Source of the DNA: UBA4810 sp002479215
Lineage (GTDB): Bacteria > Desulfobacterota > Syntrophia > Syntrophales > Smithellaceae
Reading direction: 5' to 3'
DNA length: 64,000 nucleotides
NCBI GenBank assembly: GCA_049514435.1
Contig: JBEKVB010000008.1
Location: 1 to 64,000, forward strand
In this document: piece by piece, positions 26,086 to 34,382 of the stretch
Layout: every line of letters begins with the position of its first letter
Numbering within the stretch: the stretch's first letter is position 1
Made by a program: the position numbers and the translations under genes
The notes under the pieces: generated by a model
The model's input: the letters and a program-made list of their open reading frames with translations, nothing else
Database searches by the model: none
Told to the model about the DNA's origin: nothing

Positions 26086-27036
26086 CTATATTTCTTTAAT
26101 TGCCTGGAGAATCTGGAGCTTAATTGTGTCAATATCTCCCTTAATCTTGCAGGCTGCCGCATTAATATGACCGCCGCCGCCAAACTTTTTTGCTATCTTT
26201 TCCACATTCACACTGCCTTTAGAGCGTAAACTTAGTTTGAAATAGTCGTCTGCCAGCTGAGTGTAAAGAATCGATATGGAGATTTCTTTAATTGTGCGAG
26301 GTATATCGACCAATCCCTCAGTATGCTCCAAAGAAGCGCCCGTATCCCTTAGCGCATTTTGTGTGACCACCAATGAACCTACCTTATTTTTTAAATCCAA
26401 GGATAATGTTTCCAGTACTTTGGCCAGCAATTTTAGTTTTGCCGGTGAATCGCTTTCGTAAATATTTTCCGAAATCCACTGCGGATCTGCACCGCTTTCC
26501 ACTAAATTGCCCGCCGCCCAAAGAGTTTCCTTGTGCGTAGTGGAGTAACGGAAATCTCCGGTATCTGTCAGTATTGCCGTGTACAAATTAGTGCAAATAT
26601 CTCGAGTCAAATTGCCGTGCATTTGCTTAAGCAGACGGTAAAGCAATTCCCCGGTTGAACTTGCTTGAGGATCCAATATTCTTAACGGAGAAAAACCTCC
26701 GTTGGATACATGGTGATCAATATTAATTATTTTATTTATCTTCGCGATTTCAGCCGCTTTATCTCCCACACGTTCTAACTCACTGCAATCAAGCACGAAA
26801 GCGGCATCATACTGTCGGACATCGCCGAGGTGATGAACTATTTTTTGCGCTGCCGGCAAAAAATAATAGTTCTTTGGCGTATCATCCTGATTATAAACAA
26901 CTGCTTTTTTTCCTAAATCACTTAGTGCAAGAAAAAGCGCCAGTTCAGAACCTAAAGCGTCTCCATCCAATCTAACGTGGGATGTAATTAAAAAGCTCTG
27001 CCCCTCATTTATAGCCTCGATAATTTTGTCAATCAT
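26086..27036 (-). CDS. nrnA: DHH/DHHA1 phosphoesterase, NrnA-type oligoribonuclease
   Basis: 316 aa from the ATG at 27036, which overlaps the rbfA stop by eight bases and has AGGA eight bases upstream. Motifs: SHVRLDGDALGSELAL (motif I), VLDCSELERVGD, NIDHHVSN (DHH), DTGDFRYSTTHKETL, and the DHHA1 glycine motif GGGGHINAAACKIKG. Degrades nanoRNA or pAp in homologues. Its place between rbfA and truB is conserved in many bacteria. Confidence 0.92.
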   Translation of the reverse strand: MIDKIIEAINEGQSFLITSHVRLDGDALGSELALFLALSDLGKKAVVYNQDDTPKNYYFLPAAQKIVHHLGDVRQYDAAFVLDCSELERVGDKAAEIAKINKIINIDHHVSNGGFSPLRILDPQASSTGELLYRLLKQMHGNLTRDICTNLYTAILTDTGDFRYSTTHKETLWAAGNLVESGADPQWISENIYESDSPAKLKLLAKVLETLSLDLKNKVGSLVVTQNALRDTGASLEHTEGLVDIPRTIKEISISILYTQLADDYFKLSLRSKGSVNVEKIAKKFGGGGHINAAACKIKGDIDTIKLQILQAIKEI

Positions 27037-27388
27037 TTTTTGCATCCTGCCGCGCGATATCCGCCAATATTTTATCAATACGGCTGCCGTAACTAAAAGA
27101 TTGATCATGGACAAAGGTAATTTCCGGCACAAAACGCAATTTCAGCCTTTTACCTAATTCCCGCCGCACAAAATTGGTTGCCCTGGTTAAACCGGTTCTG
27201 ATTTCAGCAGAGCATTCGTCTTTGCCCATTTCAACAAAAAAAATCTTGGCATTACGTAAATCATCGCTTACCTTCACGGAGGTGATAGTTAATGCCTGTA
27301 CTCGCGGGTCCTTCACTTCCTTGAAAATAATGTCCGAGATTTCAGCCATGATTAATTCGGCTACCCTATCCGCTCTTTTAAAGTTCAT
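27029..27388 (-). CDS. rbfA: 30S ribosome-binding factor A
   Basis: 119 aa from MNFKRADRVAELIMAEISDI; an upstream start would add 16 unrelated residues. KH-type fold with VKDPRVQALTITSVKVSDDLRNAKIFF and LRFVPEITFVHDQSFSYGSRID. Cold-shock/16S maturation factor. It overlaps DUF503 at its 5' end by 11 bases and nrnA at its 3' end by eight. Confidence 0.93.
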   Translation of the reverse strand: MNFKRADRVAELIMAEISDIIFKEVKDPRVQALTITSVKVSDDLRNAKIFFVEMGKDECSAEIRTGLTRATNFVRRELGKRLKLRFVPEITFVHDQSFSYGSRIDKILADIARQDAKND

Positions 27389-27716
27389 CGTACTTTCCTT
27401 TTTCCCAATGGGCGGCTTCCAGGAAACTAGAAACAACCATAATTTCTATTTTGCTGTTTAATATTTCGGCTGCGCGTAAATTATCGACGAATCTGAGCAG
27501 ATGATCAACTTTTCCATTGATATAGTGAGAATCATTTCCAACAACGGCAAATCCAATTTGGGCGAATTTGTAGCTATCCAGATAATCTATTTCCGCGATG
27601 GATACATTAAACTCATTTTGAGTTCGCTTCAATATTTTATTTAAAACGCTCCTCTTTTCTTTCAAAGAACCGCTTTGGGGAATTCGTAAATTTATGGTCC
27701 CGTAGCCAATAACCAT
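27378..27716 (-). CDS. DUF503 (YlxP-like) protein
   Basis: 112 aa. Begins MVIGYGTINLRIPQSGSLKEKRSVL, a typical DUF503 N-terminus; continues with AEIDYLDSYKFAQIGFAVVGND. A small alpha/beta protein regularly found between infB and rbfA; linked to ribosome biogenesis by context only. Confidence 0.88.
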   Translation of the reverse strand: MVIGYGTINLRIPQSGSLKEKRSVLNKILKRTQNEFNVSIAEIDYLDSYKFAQIGFAVVGNDSHYINGKVDHLLRFVDNLRAAEILNSKIEIMVVSSFLEAAHWEKGKYDEL

Positions 27717-27760
27717 AAAACTTTTCCGTGACCATTCAGGTTAAAAAGAAATCCCTATTG

Positions 27761-30358
27761 TTAGAGTTTCCTTTCTAACTGTTCATTTATATAAGATTCA
27801 ATTACGTCACCAACATGAATATCGTTAAATCCGTCAATGCTGATGCCGCATTCAAAGCCGGCAAGCACTTCCCTGGCGTCGTCTTTAAAACGCTTCAAGG
27901 AAAGGATTTTCCCGTCGAAAACGACTACACTGTCACGGACGAGTTTCAGATTGGCACTGCGCATTATTTTCCCGTCGGTCACATAGCATCCAGCAATAGT
28001 ACCTATTTTAGGCACTTTGAATAGTTCGCGCACTTCTGCCCGGCCTTGAACTACTTCTTTATATTCCGGTTCCAGGAGCCCTTCCATGGCTGCCCGCACA
28101 TCGGCAATAACATTGTAAATAATGTCATAAAGCTTGATTTCCACCCCTTCTTGTTGGGCAATTTCAACCACTCGTGCGTCAGGGCGAACATTAAATCCAA
28201 TGATGATAGCATTGGCGGCGGAAGCAAGCATGACATCCGTTTCGCTAATTGCGCCTGTGGAATTATGGATAATTTTGAGTTTTATTTCGTCAGTCGAAAG
28301 TTTATTCAAAGCGTCGGAAATCGCTTCAATCGATCCCCGCACGTCGGCCTTAATAATGACATTGAGGTCTTTTACACCTTCCTTTATTTTTTGATAAAGC
28401 TGTTCTAGGGTAATTTTGGAAGAAGCGGAAAGCTCTTTTTCTCTTGTTTTTCTTATCCAATATTCGGCAATGCCGCGCGCTTTCTTGTCATCTTCGACAC
28501 AAAAAAATTCTGCTCCTATTTGCGGAACATTGGAAAAACCGATAACCTCCACCGGCATGGACGGCCCAGCTTCCTTGACGCGCCTTCCCTGATCATTAAT
28601 CATTGCCCGAACGCGGCCAAACTCGGCCTTGGAAACAAACGCATCTCCTTCTTTTAGAGAGCCTTCCTGAATTAAAACCGTTGCTACAGGGCCGCGACCG
28701 CGGTCCAATTTAGCCTCGATAATAACGCCGCGGGCAGGACGATCAGGATCAGCTTTTAGCTCCATAACATCGGCCTGCAGTAAAATCATTTCCAAAAGCT
28801 CTTCAATTCCCTTTTTCTTTTTGGCGGAAACTTCGCAAAAAATGGTTTCGCCGCCCCATTGTTCGGATAAAAGACCGTGCTCGGTGAGAGACTGTTTAAT
28901 CTTTCCGGGATCAGCTCCGGGCTTGTCCATTTTATTAATAGCCACGATGATTGGCACCCCGGCAACTTTGGAGTGATTAATAGCTTCGACGGTTTGTCCC
29001 ATTACGCCGTCGTCAGCGGCGACAACAAGAACCACTATATCAGTTACCTGCGCCCCGCGCGCCCGCATAGCCGTAAACGCTTCATGCCCCGGAGTATCCA
29101 GAAAAACTATATCCCGTCCATTTATGTGGACATGGTAGGCACCGATGGCCTGAGTAATTCCTCCGGCTTCTCCGGCAATTACATTGGACTTTCTGATGGC
29201 GTCTAAAAGAGAGGTTTTACCATGATCGACATGTCCCATGATAGTAACAACAGGTGCCCGCGGTTTGAGCTTTTCCGGAGATGCAGCAGTTTTTAAAATA
29301 GATTCGTCAAATTCCACCTCTGCTTTTTCCACTTGGAAACTGAATTCATTAGAAACTATTGCGGCAATATCATAATCTATGGATTGATTAATGCTGGCCA
29401 TAACACCCATAGACATTAATTTGTTAATTACTTCGTTGGTCTTAACGCCTATTCTCTTAGCTAAATCGCCGACAGAGATTGTTTCTCCAATCTTGATGCG
29501 TCTTTTAATGGCCTTAGGTACGGTAATTTCTGTTTTCTTCATCTTGGTGGGGGCAACTTTTTTTTCGTCCCGCCACTTGGTAAAAATTACTTCCTTTTCT
29601 TCATCCTGCTTTCTTAACTTCTTTTCGATTTTTTTCTCTAGGACTTTGCGGCGCGGTACTACTTTTTCCTCCTCAATAAATACTTCTACAGGACCCTTGC
29701 CTTTTTTCTTCGGTTTTTCAAATTCCTTCTTGATTTGTTTTTCGGGTGGAGGAATAATCATTTTCTCGCCGGGTTTTAGCGGCGCTTTCGGTGGTATCTC
29801 TTTTTTCGTTTCCGGGTGGGTGATTTTGTGTTTAGAAATAATAGGCGGCCTGGAAGGAACTATCGACGGCTGTTTGAATTTCTCCCCCTCGATTGTTTCC
29901 GCGGCCGGCTTGCCCTTTATTGCCGGCGCTGCCGCCTCTGCTTCGCTTTTCGGTATTTTTTTCTTGATCTCGACAAAAGCTGCCGGAGCTCCAAGAACCG
30001 GAGGTTTAGTCACCTCTTCTTTTTTATCTTTGCCGGCTTTTTCTGACGGCGTGATTAAAGATTCATCTTCCGGCTTTTCCGCTAACTCTGCTTCCGGATG
30101 ATCTGCTTCTTCTAGCGCCGGCTCATCTTTGGGAGTGCGAACAGCACGGCGCCGAATCACCGTTGATTTTATTCTTTCTTCTACAATTTGGCGAGATTCA
30201 CTGGTAAGCAATACGTCTTTTATTTTTTCCACCTCGTCATCTTCCAAAGAACTGGAATGGGACTTGACCGTAATGCCAATTTTTTCCAAACGCGCGATTA
30301 GGTCTTTATTTTCCAGATTCAGTTCCTTAGCCAATTCATGAACTCGCTTTTTCGGCAT
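27761..30358 (-). CDS. infB: Translation initiation factor IF-2
   Basis: 865 aa. N-terminal IF2_N domain (residues 1-55), a Lys/Glu/Pro-rich linker (about 60-285), a second IF2_N-like domain (about 295-345, SVGDLAKRIGVKTNEVINKL), then the GTPase: G1 GHVDHGKTSLLD near 375, G3 DTPGHEAFTAMRARG, G4 NKMDKP. Domains II-IV follow, with the fMet-tRNA binding C-terminus ending DVIESYINEQLERKL. Brings initiator tRNA to the 30S subunit. Between nusA and DUF503, in the conserved rimP-nusA-infB order. Confidence 0.97.
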   Translation of the reverse strand: MPKKRVHELAKELNLENKDLIARLEKIGITVKSHSSSLEDDEVEKIKDVLLTSESRQIVEERIKSTVIRRRAVRTPKDEPALEEADHPEAELAEKPEDESLITPSEKAGKDKKEEVTKPPVLGAPAAFVEIKKKIPKSEAEAAAPAIKGKPAAETIEGEKFKQPSIVPSRPPIISKHKITHPETKKEIPPKAPLKPGEKMIIPPPEKQIKKEFEKPKKKGKGPVEVFIEEEKVVPRRKVLEKKIEKKLRKQDEEKEVIFTKWRDEKKVAPTKMKKTEITVPKAIKRRIKIGETISVGDLAKRIGVKTNEVINKLMSMGVMASINQSIDYDIAAIVSNEFSFQVEKAEVEFDESILKTAASPEKLKPRAPVVTIMGHVDHGKTSLLDAIRKSNVIAGEAGGITQAIGAYHVHINGRDIVFLDTPGHEAFTAMRARGAQVTDIVVLVVAADDGVMGQTVEAINHSKVAGVPIIVAINKMDKPGADPGKIKQSLTEHGLLSEQWGGETIFCEVSAKKKKGIEELLEMILLQADVMELKADPDRPARGVIIEAKLDRGRGPVATVLIQEGSLKEGDAFVSKAEFGRVRAMINDQGRRVKEAGPSMPVEVIGFSNVPQIGAEFFCVEDDKKARGIAEYWIRKTREKELSASSKITLEQLYQKIKEGVKDLNVIIKADVRGSIEAISDALNKLSTDEIKLKIIHNSTGAISETDVMLASAANAIIIGFNVRPDARVVEIAQQEGVEIKLYDIIYNVIADVRAAMEGLLEPEYKEVVQGRAEVRELFKVPKIGTIAGCYVTDGKIMRSANLKLVRDSVVVFDGKILSLKRFKDDAREVLAGFECGISIDGFNDIHVGDVIESYINEQLERKL

Positions 30359-30386
30359 GCGTAAAACTCCCTAAATAAATATTCGG

Positions 30387-31652
30387 TTATGAAACTTTTT
30401 TATTGTTCAGAGCTTCTTCGTCTAAAATCTTACCCGCCGCTTCAATCCATTGCCGGGCTGTTTTTTCACCTACGCCGGGAATCGAAGATAATAACTCGGG
30501 TTCAGCTGCGGCAACCATGGCAATGCTCTTGATGCCTTTGTTATAAAGTTTTTCCGCCATAGCTGGTCCTACCCCGGTAAGTTTTGTTAAATCCGTTTGT
30601 CCTTCATCTTCTTTTTCCGCGGCCATTGTTTCGCTTTTCACATCAATTTTCCATCCGGTCAGCTTTACCGCCAGCCGGACATTCTGGCCGTTTTTACCAA
30701 TGGCTAAAGATAGTTGATCATCGGGAACAATTACCGTCATCGTCCGGTTTTCATCATCAACAAAGACACGATTAACTTTAGCCGGAGATAGGGCGCTGCT
30801 TACATATTTTGCTGCATCATTGGTATAAGGAATAATATCTATTTTTTCCCCGCGCAATTCCTGCACCACACTTTGAACCCGTGAACCTCTCATGCCGACA
30901 CAGGCGCCTACCGGATCGATATCCTTATCCTTTGCGCTGACGGCAATTTTTCCGCGCTTTCCCGGCTCCCGGGCAACGCTGACAATATCAATAAGCCCTT
31001 CGGAAATTTCCGGGACTTCCACTTCAAAAAGTGCTCTTAAAAAGGAGGGATGCGTGCGGGACAGGATTATTTGTGACCCTTTGGTATTCTTTTTTACATC
31101 AACAATATAAGAGCGGATCCTTTCGCCTCGTTTATAGGTTTCGCGATGGATCTGTTCCGCCGGAGGCACGACGCCTTCCGCGCGTCCCAGATTGACGATA
31201 ATGCTGCCGCCTTCAAATCGCTGAACAAATCCGTTGAGCAATTCGCCTTTGCGGTCTTTATATTCTTCATAAATGTTATCACGTTCCGCGTCTTTAACTC
31301 GTTGAATAATTATTTGCTTCGCCATTTGTACGGCGATTCGGCCAAAGGAACTTGTTTCGATTTTCATCCCTAAACTATCGCCGGGTTCGGCGCCTTCGTC
31401 TAGAGTTTTTCTCGCTTCTTCTTTGGAGATTTGTGTTTCGTGATCAAGCACCTTATCCACGACCGTTTTGAATTGAAAAACTTCAATTTCTCCGGCATCA
31501 TCGTTATAATGGGCTTCGATATCCACGTTTTGCCCTAATTTTTTACGCGCTGCCGTAAGCATTGCCGCTTCCAGGGCTTCGGTAATGATCTCTTTTTCTA
31601 TACCTCTGTCCTTACCCATCTGCTCAATCAGACGTTTAAGTTCTGGCAACAT
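30387..31652 (-). CDS. nusA: Transcription termination/antitermination protein NusA
   Basis: 421 aa. RNA polymerase-binding N-terminal domain (1-125), S1 domain (about 133-200, GELLNGFVQRFEGGSIIVNLG), KH1 (about 235-290, GACVGMRGSRVQSVVQELRGE) and KH2 (about 305-345, LAIGKNGQNVRLAVKLTGW). A C-terminal helix-hairpin-helix segment (LTGVGPAMAEKLYNKGI, SIPGVGEKTARQWIEAAG) replaces the two acidic repeats of E. coli NusA. Good ribosome site GGGAGG. Likely autoregulates its operon, see the terminator ahead of rimP. Confidence 0.97.
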   Translation of the reverse strand: MLPELKRLIEQMGKDRGIEKEIITEALEAAMLTAARKKLGQNVDIEAHYNDDAGEIEVFQFKTVVDKVLDHETQISKEEARKTLDEGAEPGDSLGMKIETSSFGRIAVQMAKQIIIQRVKDAERDNIYEEYKDRKGELLNGFVQRFEGGSIIVNLGRAEGVVPPAEQIHRETYKRGERIRSYIVDVKKNTKGSQIILSRTHPSFLRALFEVEVPEISEGLIDIVSVAREPGKRGKIAVSAKDKDIDPVGACVGMRGSRVQSVVQELRGEKIDIIPYTNDAAKYVSSALSPAKVNRVFVDDENRTMTVIVPDDQLSLAIGKNGQNVRLAVKLTGWKIDVKSETMAAEKEDEGQTDLTKLTGVGPAMAEKLYNKGIKSIAMVAAAEPELLSSIPGVGEKTARQWIEAAGKILDEEALNNKKVS

Positions 31653-31714
31653 TTACAAATTCCTCCCTTTTTTTCACTGCGCTGAGATATCGTAAAAATT
31701 TCAGCCTACCGGCA

Positions 31715-32209
31715 TTATTCCCTGCCTTTATTCTTAATTTCATCGTCACCGGCAAGATTGGCTTTAACAATCTCTTCTTTGGGAATCCGGTATATTTTTC
31801 CGGAAATATCCATCAGAATCATTTTCCGGCCTTGCTCTTCGATGTTATCTACAAGTGTGCCGTGAAAATTTCTCATGCCCTCGATTTTTATCCCTGTTTT
31901 TATGTTTACTTTTGAATTCTTATATTTTTCAAAATCCTGATCGCGCGATATCGGCCGGTCAAAACCGGGAGAAGAAATTTCCAGCGTGTAAGCGCCTTTA
32001 ATCAAATCATTTATATCAAAGACGTCGCCCAGCTGATTGCTTACGGCCGTGCAATCTTCAAGTGTTACCCCGTTTTCTTTATCCAGGTAAAGCCGGACAA
32101 TCCAGTGAGTTTGCATCTTGATACATTCAACATGGATCAACTCCATTCCTTCAGAGGCGACAACGGGCTCGGCCAATTGCCTCATTTTTTCCTTTAAATC
32201 ATCATTCAT
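31715..32209 (-). CDS. rimP: Ribosome maturation factor RimP
   Basis: 164 aa from MNDDLKEKMRQLAEPV; the frame continues upstream but into the leader hairpin. Two domains: N-terminal alpha/beta (GMELIHVECIKMQTHWIVRLYLD) and C-terminal Sm-like barrel (ISRDQDFEKYKNSKVNIKTG), with YTLEISSPGFDRPI between. 30S assembly factor. First gene of rimP-nusA-infB. A terminator-like hairpin ends only 12 bases upstream of its ATG. Confidence 0.93.
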   Translation of the reverse strand: MNDDLKEKMRQLAEPVVASEGMELIHVECIKMQTHWIVRLYLDKENGVTLEDCTAVSNQLGDVFDINDLIKGAYTLEISSPGFDRPISRDQDFEKYKNSKVNIKTGIKIEGMRNFHGTLVDNIEEQGRKMILMDISGKIYRIPKEEIVKANLAGDDEIKNKGRE

Positions 32210-32220
32210 AATAGCCCAGA

Positions 32221-32246
32221 AAATAAAAAAGTGGGCAAGTGCCCAC
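32221..32246 (-). terminator. Terminator/attenuator directly upstream of rimP
   Basis: Minus strand: GTGGGCACTTGCCCAC hairpin, then TTTTTTATTTT running up to 12 bases before the rimP ATG. It separates the upstream tRNA-Gly from rimP and must be read through if the tRNA promoter drives the operon. Confidence 0.7.
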
Positions 32247-32342
32247 TCATCAATACACAATAATCGATGGCTTAATAAATTAGGTAGCACAGTATAAACG
32301 GCAATGCAAGAAGAAATATTACTACAGGTTGGGGTTAATCAC

Positions 32343-32580
32343 GGGCATAAATTACAAAGCGCGCTTTGTAATTTATGCCCTCCGCTGTGCGGGATCAATT
32401 CAGCTAACAAATATTGCTACGCCCTGCTGGCAATATTTTAGTTTCATTGATTCGACTAACAAACTTCAATGCGTTTCACTTTTGAAGTTTGGGTCTCAAA
32501 TCCCGTGTCGCTTCGCTCACGGGATAATTCAACTAACGCTTCAAACTTCGCTACGCTCGTTTTCAGCGAGTTTCATTAAA
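32343..32580 (+). repeat. Array of palindromic intergenic elements between tRNA-Gly and rimP
   Basis: 32343-32380 is a perfect 38-bp palindrome (GGGCATAAATTACAAAGCG and its exact complement). Then four bordered hairpin units: 32397-32450 (ATTCAGCTAACAAATATT...AATATTTTAGTTTCATTGA), 32450-32498 (ATTCGACTAACAAACTTC...GAAGTTTGGGTCTCA), 32498-32529 (AATCCCGTG/CACGGGATAATT) and 32527-32578 (ATTCAACTAACGCTTCAAA...CAGCGAGTTTCATTA). Borders match those at 11.7-12.0 kb; stems differ. Confidence 0.8.
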
Positions 32581-32581
32581 A

Positions 32582-32656
32582 TGGAGCGGGCGATGGGGCT
32601 CGAACCCACGGCGTCCAGCTTGGGAAGCTGACATTCTACCACTGAATTACGCCCGC
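32582..32656 (-). tRNA. tRNA-Gly (anticodon CCC)
   Basis: 75 bases with encoded CCA. Acceptor arms GCGGGCG and CGCCCGC pair fully; discriminator T. The anticodon arm TCAGC-TTCCCAA-GCTGG gives anticodon CCC, reading GGG. T-arm with GGTTCGAGCCC. D-arm with AGTGGTAGA. It ends two bases from the palindromic array. Confidence 0.95.
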
Positions 32657-32669
32657 TCGAGAATTGAGA

Positions 32670-32697
32670 ATCTTATTCAACAGCAATTATTTGTCAA
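32670..32697 (-). promoter_or_regulatory. Promoter for tRNA-Gly
   Basis: Minus strand TTGACA (32697-32692), 16-base spacer, TAAGAT (32675-32670), 13 bases before the tRNA 5' end. Confidence 0.65.
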
Positions 32698-32733
32698 GGT
32701 GTTTTTGGCTAACTTTGCAAATGTGGTAACCTA

Positions 32734-33075
32734 TTAATCAATATTTTTAATCAGCCCTTTTTTTAGGAATATTTTTATAACCGCGTCTGAATTTTCGACA
32801 GTAAAACCAATACGCCACCATTTGTAACGGATGAAGGCGAAAAATATCTTGTCCCGTTTGTATCTCTGAAAATCCTTGGGAAACCAAGTTTTGAAATCTC
32901 CGGTGCCGTGGAAGCGGAATTTCCCATTCCAAGGGGAAGCTTTCTTAACGAAGATTTTTTCAATTTCGGAAAATAACACCATCCTGTCGCGTTCAAAAAA
33001 GCTATAACGCCGGAAAATAATGCTTCTATTCGTAATCACCACCAAAGAATCGGAATAAATAATATCTTCAGCCAT
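32734..33075 (-). CDS. Small PH-like domain protein, function unknown
   Basis: 113 aa. Sequence features (LVVITNRSIIFRRYSFFERDRMVLFSEIEKIFV, then FGFTVE-like strands ending IKIFLKKGLI) suggest a small bacterial pleckstrin-homology-like domain of the bPH type, in which a TNR..I element precedes an I..I....S hairpin. No membrane helix and no catalytic residues. Its ATG overlaps the hisD stop by eight bases and it has AGGAAG upstream, so it is translated with hisD. Family call is tentative. Confidence 0.6.
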   Translation of the reverse strand: MAEDIIYSDSLVVITNRSIIFRRYSFFERDRMVLFSEIEKIFVKKASPWNGKFRFHGTGDFKTWFPKDFQRYKRDKIFFAFIRYKWWRIGFTVENSDAVIKIFLKKGLIKNID

Positions 33076-34381
33076 CTTTGCTTCCTTTTTTGATATTATT
33101 ATTCCTCACGATTACCGAGTTGGCATGAGCATCGAGTCCTTCCATTTGGGCAAAGCGAACTGTTTGCTTGCTAAGTTTTTCTAGAGCGTTCGGCGAAAAA
33201 GAAAGGACGTTCATGCGTTTGACAAAATCATATACTCCCAACGGTGAGGAAAAACGCGCTGTTCCTCCCGTAGGCAAAATGTGGTTGGCGCCGGCAATGT
33301 AATCGCCCAATGCCTCCGGTGTAAATGACCCCAGAAAAACAGAGCCTGCATTGCGAACTTGTTTTAAAATTTTTTCCGGATTCTCCACCATCAATTCCAG
33401 ATGTTCCGGTGCGAAAAGGTTCACCATCTCCACCGCTTCCTTTATATCTTTGGTGATGATAATCGCACCGTATTTTGTCAGTGAGCTTTCTATTATTTCC
33501 TTTCTGGCCAGGGATTTTAATTGTTTATCGGCTTCCCGTGATACTTCTCGGGCTAAATTTTCAGAAGGCGTCAAAAGAACAGCCGCGGCCATTTCATCGT
33601 GTTCGGCCTGCGCCAGCATATCAGCTGCAACAAAGGAAGCCTTCGCCGTTTTATCGGCAATAATAAGTATTTCGCTGGGGCCGGCGATCATGTCAATACC
33701 CACTTGGCCGAAAACCATTTTTTTCGCCGCTGCGACATAAGCATTTCCCGGCCCGACAATTTTATCGACTTGCGGAATAGATTTTGTGCCGTAAGCGAGC
33801 GCTGCTATAGCCTGAGCGCCGCCAATTTTGAATATGCGCTGGACGCCGCTTATTTCGGCCGCCGCGGCAATTAAAGGATTTAATTTGCCTCCCTTGACGG
33901 GAGTCGCTAAAATAATTTCTTTCACTCCGGCCAGGCGTGCCGGAATTGCCGCCATAAGTAATGTTGATGGATAAAAAGCTTTGCCTCCGGGAGCATAAAT
34001 TCCCACGCGCTGCAAAGGAAAAACCCGCTGGCCGAGCTCTATGCCTCTTTCATCATTAACAGACCATCCCCGAACAATTTGATGGCGGTGATATTTTTCA
34101 ATACGTCCGGCAGCCAATTTGATAACTTTCCAATCTTCCGGCTTTACCTGGGCCAACGCTTCTTTTCTTTCAGCAGGTGTCACTTCTACTGTTTTCTCAT
34201 TTAATTCCTGGTGGTCAAATTTCGCCGTATAATAAAATAGAGCCTCATCTCCTTTGGTCGCGACAGTGCTCACTATTTCTGCTACAGATGATAAAAGTTT
34301 GGGGGTAAAAGCGCCGCCCCTTTGGCGCAATTTACGGAAAAATTCGACAAAATCAACAGCATCGGTTTTGATTATTTTCAT
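33068..34381 (-). CDS. hisD: Histidinol dehydrogenase
   Basis: 437 aa. Zinc/NAD enzyme catalysing the last two steps of histidine synthesis. Seen: PGGKAFYPSTLLMAAIPARLAGV, KIVGPGNAYVAAAKK, IDMIAGPSEILIIAD, zinc-site residues in QAEHDEMAAAVLLTP, FAPEHLELM, and the C-terminal GDYIAGANHILPTGGTARFSSPLGVYDF. Follows murA after one base and overlaps the small PH-like gene. No hisG or other his gene adjoins it. Confidence 0.96.
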   Translation of the reverse strand: MKIIKTDAVDFVEFFRKLRQRGGAFTPKLLSSVAEIVSTVATKGDEALFYYTAKFDHQELNEKTVEVTPAERKEALAQVKPEDWKVIKLAAGRIEKYHRHQIVRGWSVNDERGIELGQRVFPLQRVGIYAPGGKAFYPSTLLMAAIPARLAGVKEIILATPVKGGKLNPLIAAAAEISGVQRIFKIGGAQAIAALAYGTKSIPQVDKIVGPGNAYVAAAKKMVFGQVGIDMIAGPSEILIIADKTAKASFVAADMLAQAEHDEMAAAVLLTPSENLAREVSREADKQLKSLARKEIIESSLTKYGAIIITKDIKEAVEMVNLFAPEHLELMVENPEKILKQVRNAGSVFLGSFTPEALGDYIAGANHILPTGGTARFSSPLGVYDFVKRMNVLSFSPNALEKLSKQTVRFAQMEGLDAHANSVIVRNNNIKKGSKDG

Positions 34382-34382
34382 A

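Noticed and set aside
29391..30101. 236-residue plus-strand frame opposite infB
   Set aside because: Falls on the Lys/Pro/Glu-rich linker of IF-2, where skewed codons leave the opposite strand open; no homology or start signal.
32343..32580. CRISPR array between tRNA-Gly and rimP
   Set aside because: Repeats are hairpins with conserved borders, not identical direct repeats with unique spacers, and no cas genes are present.
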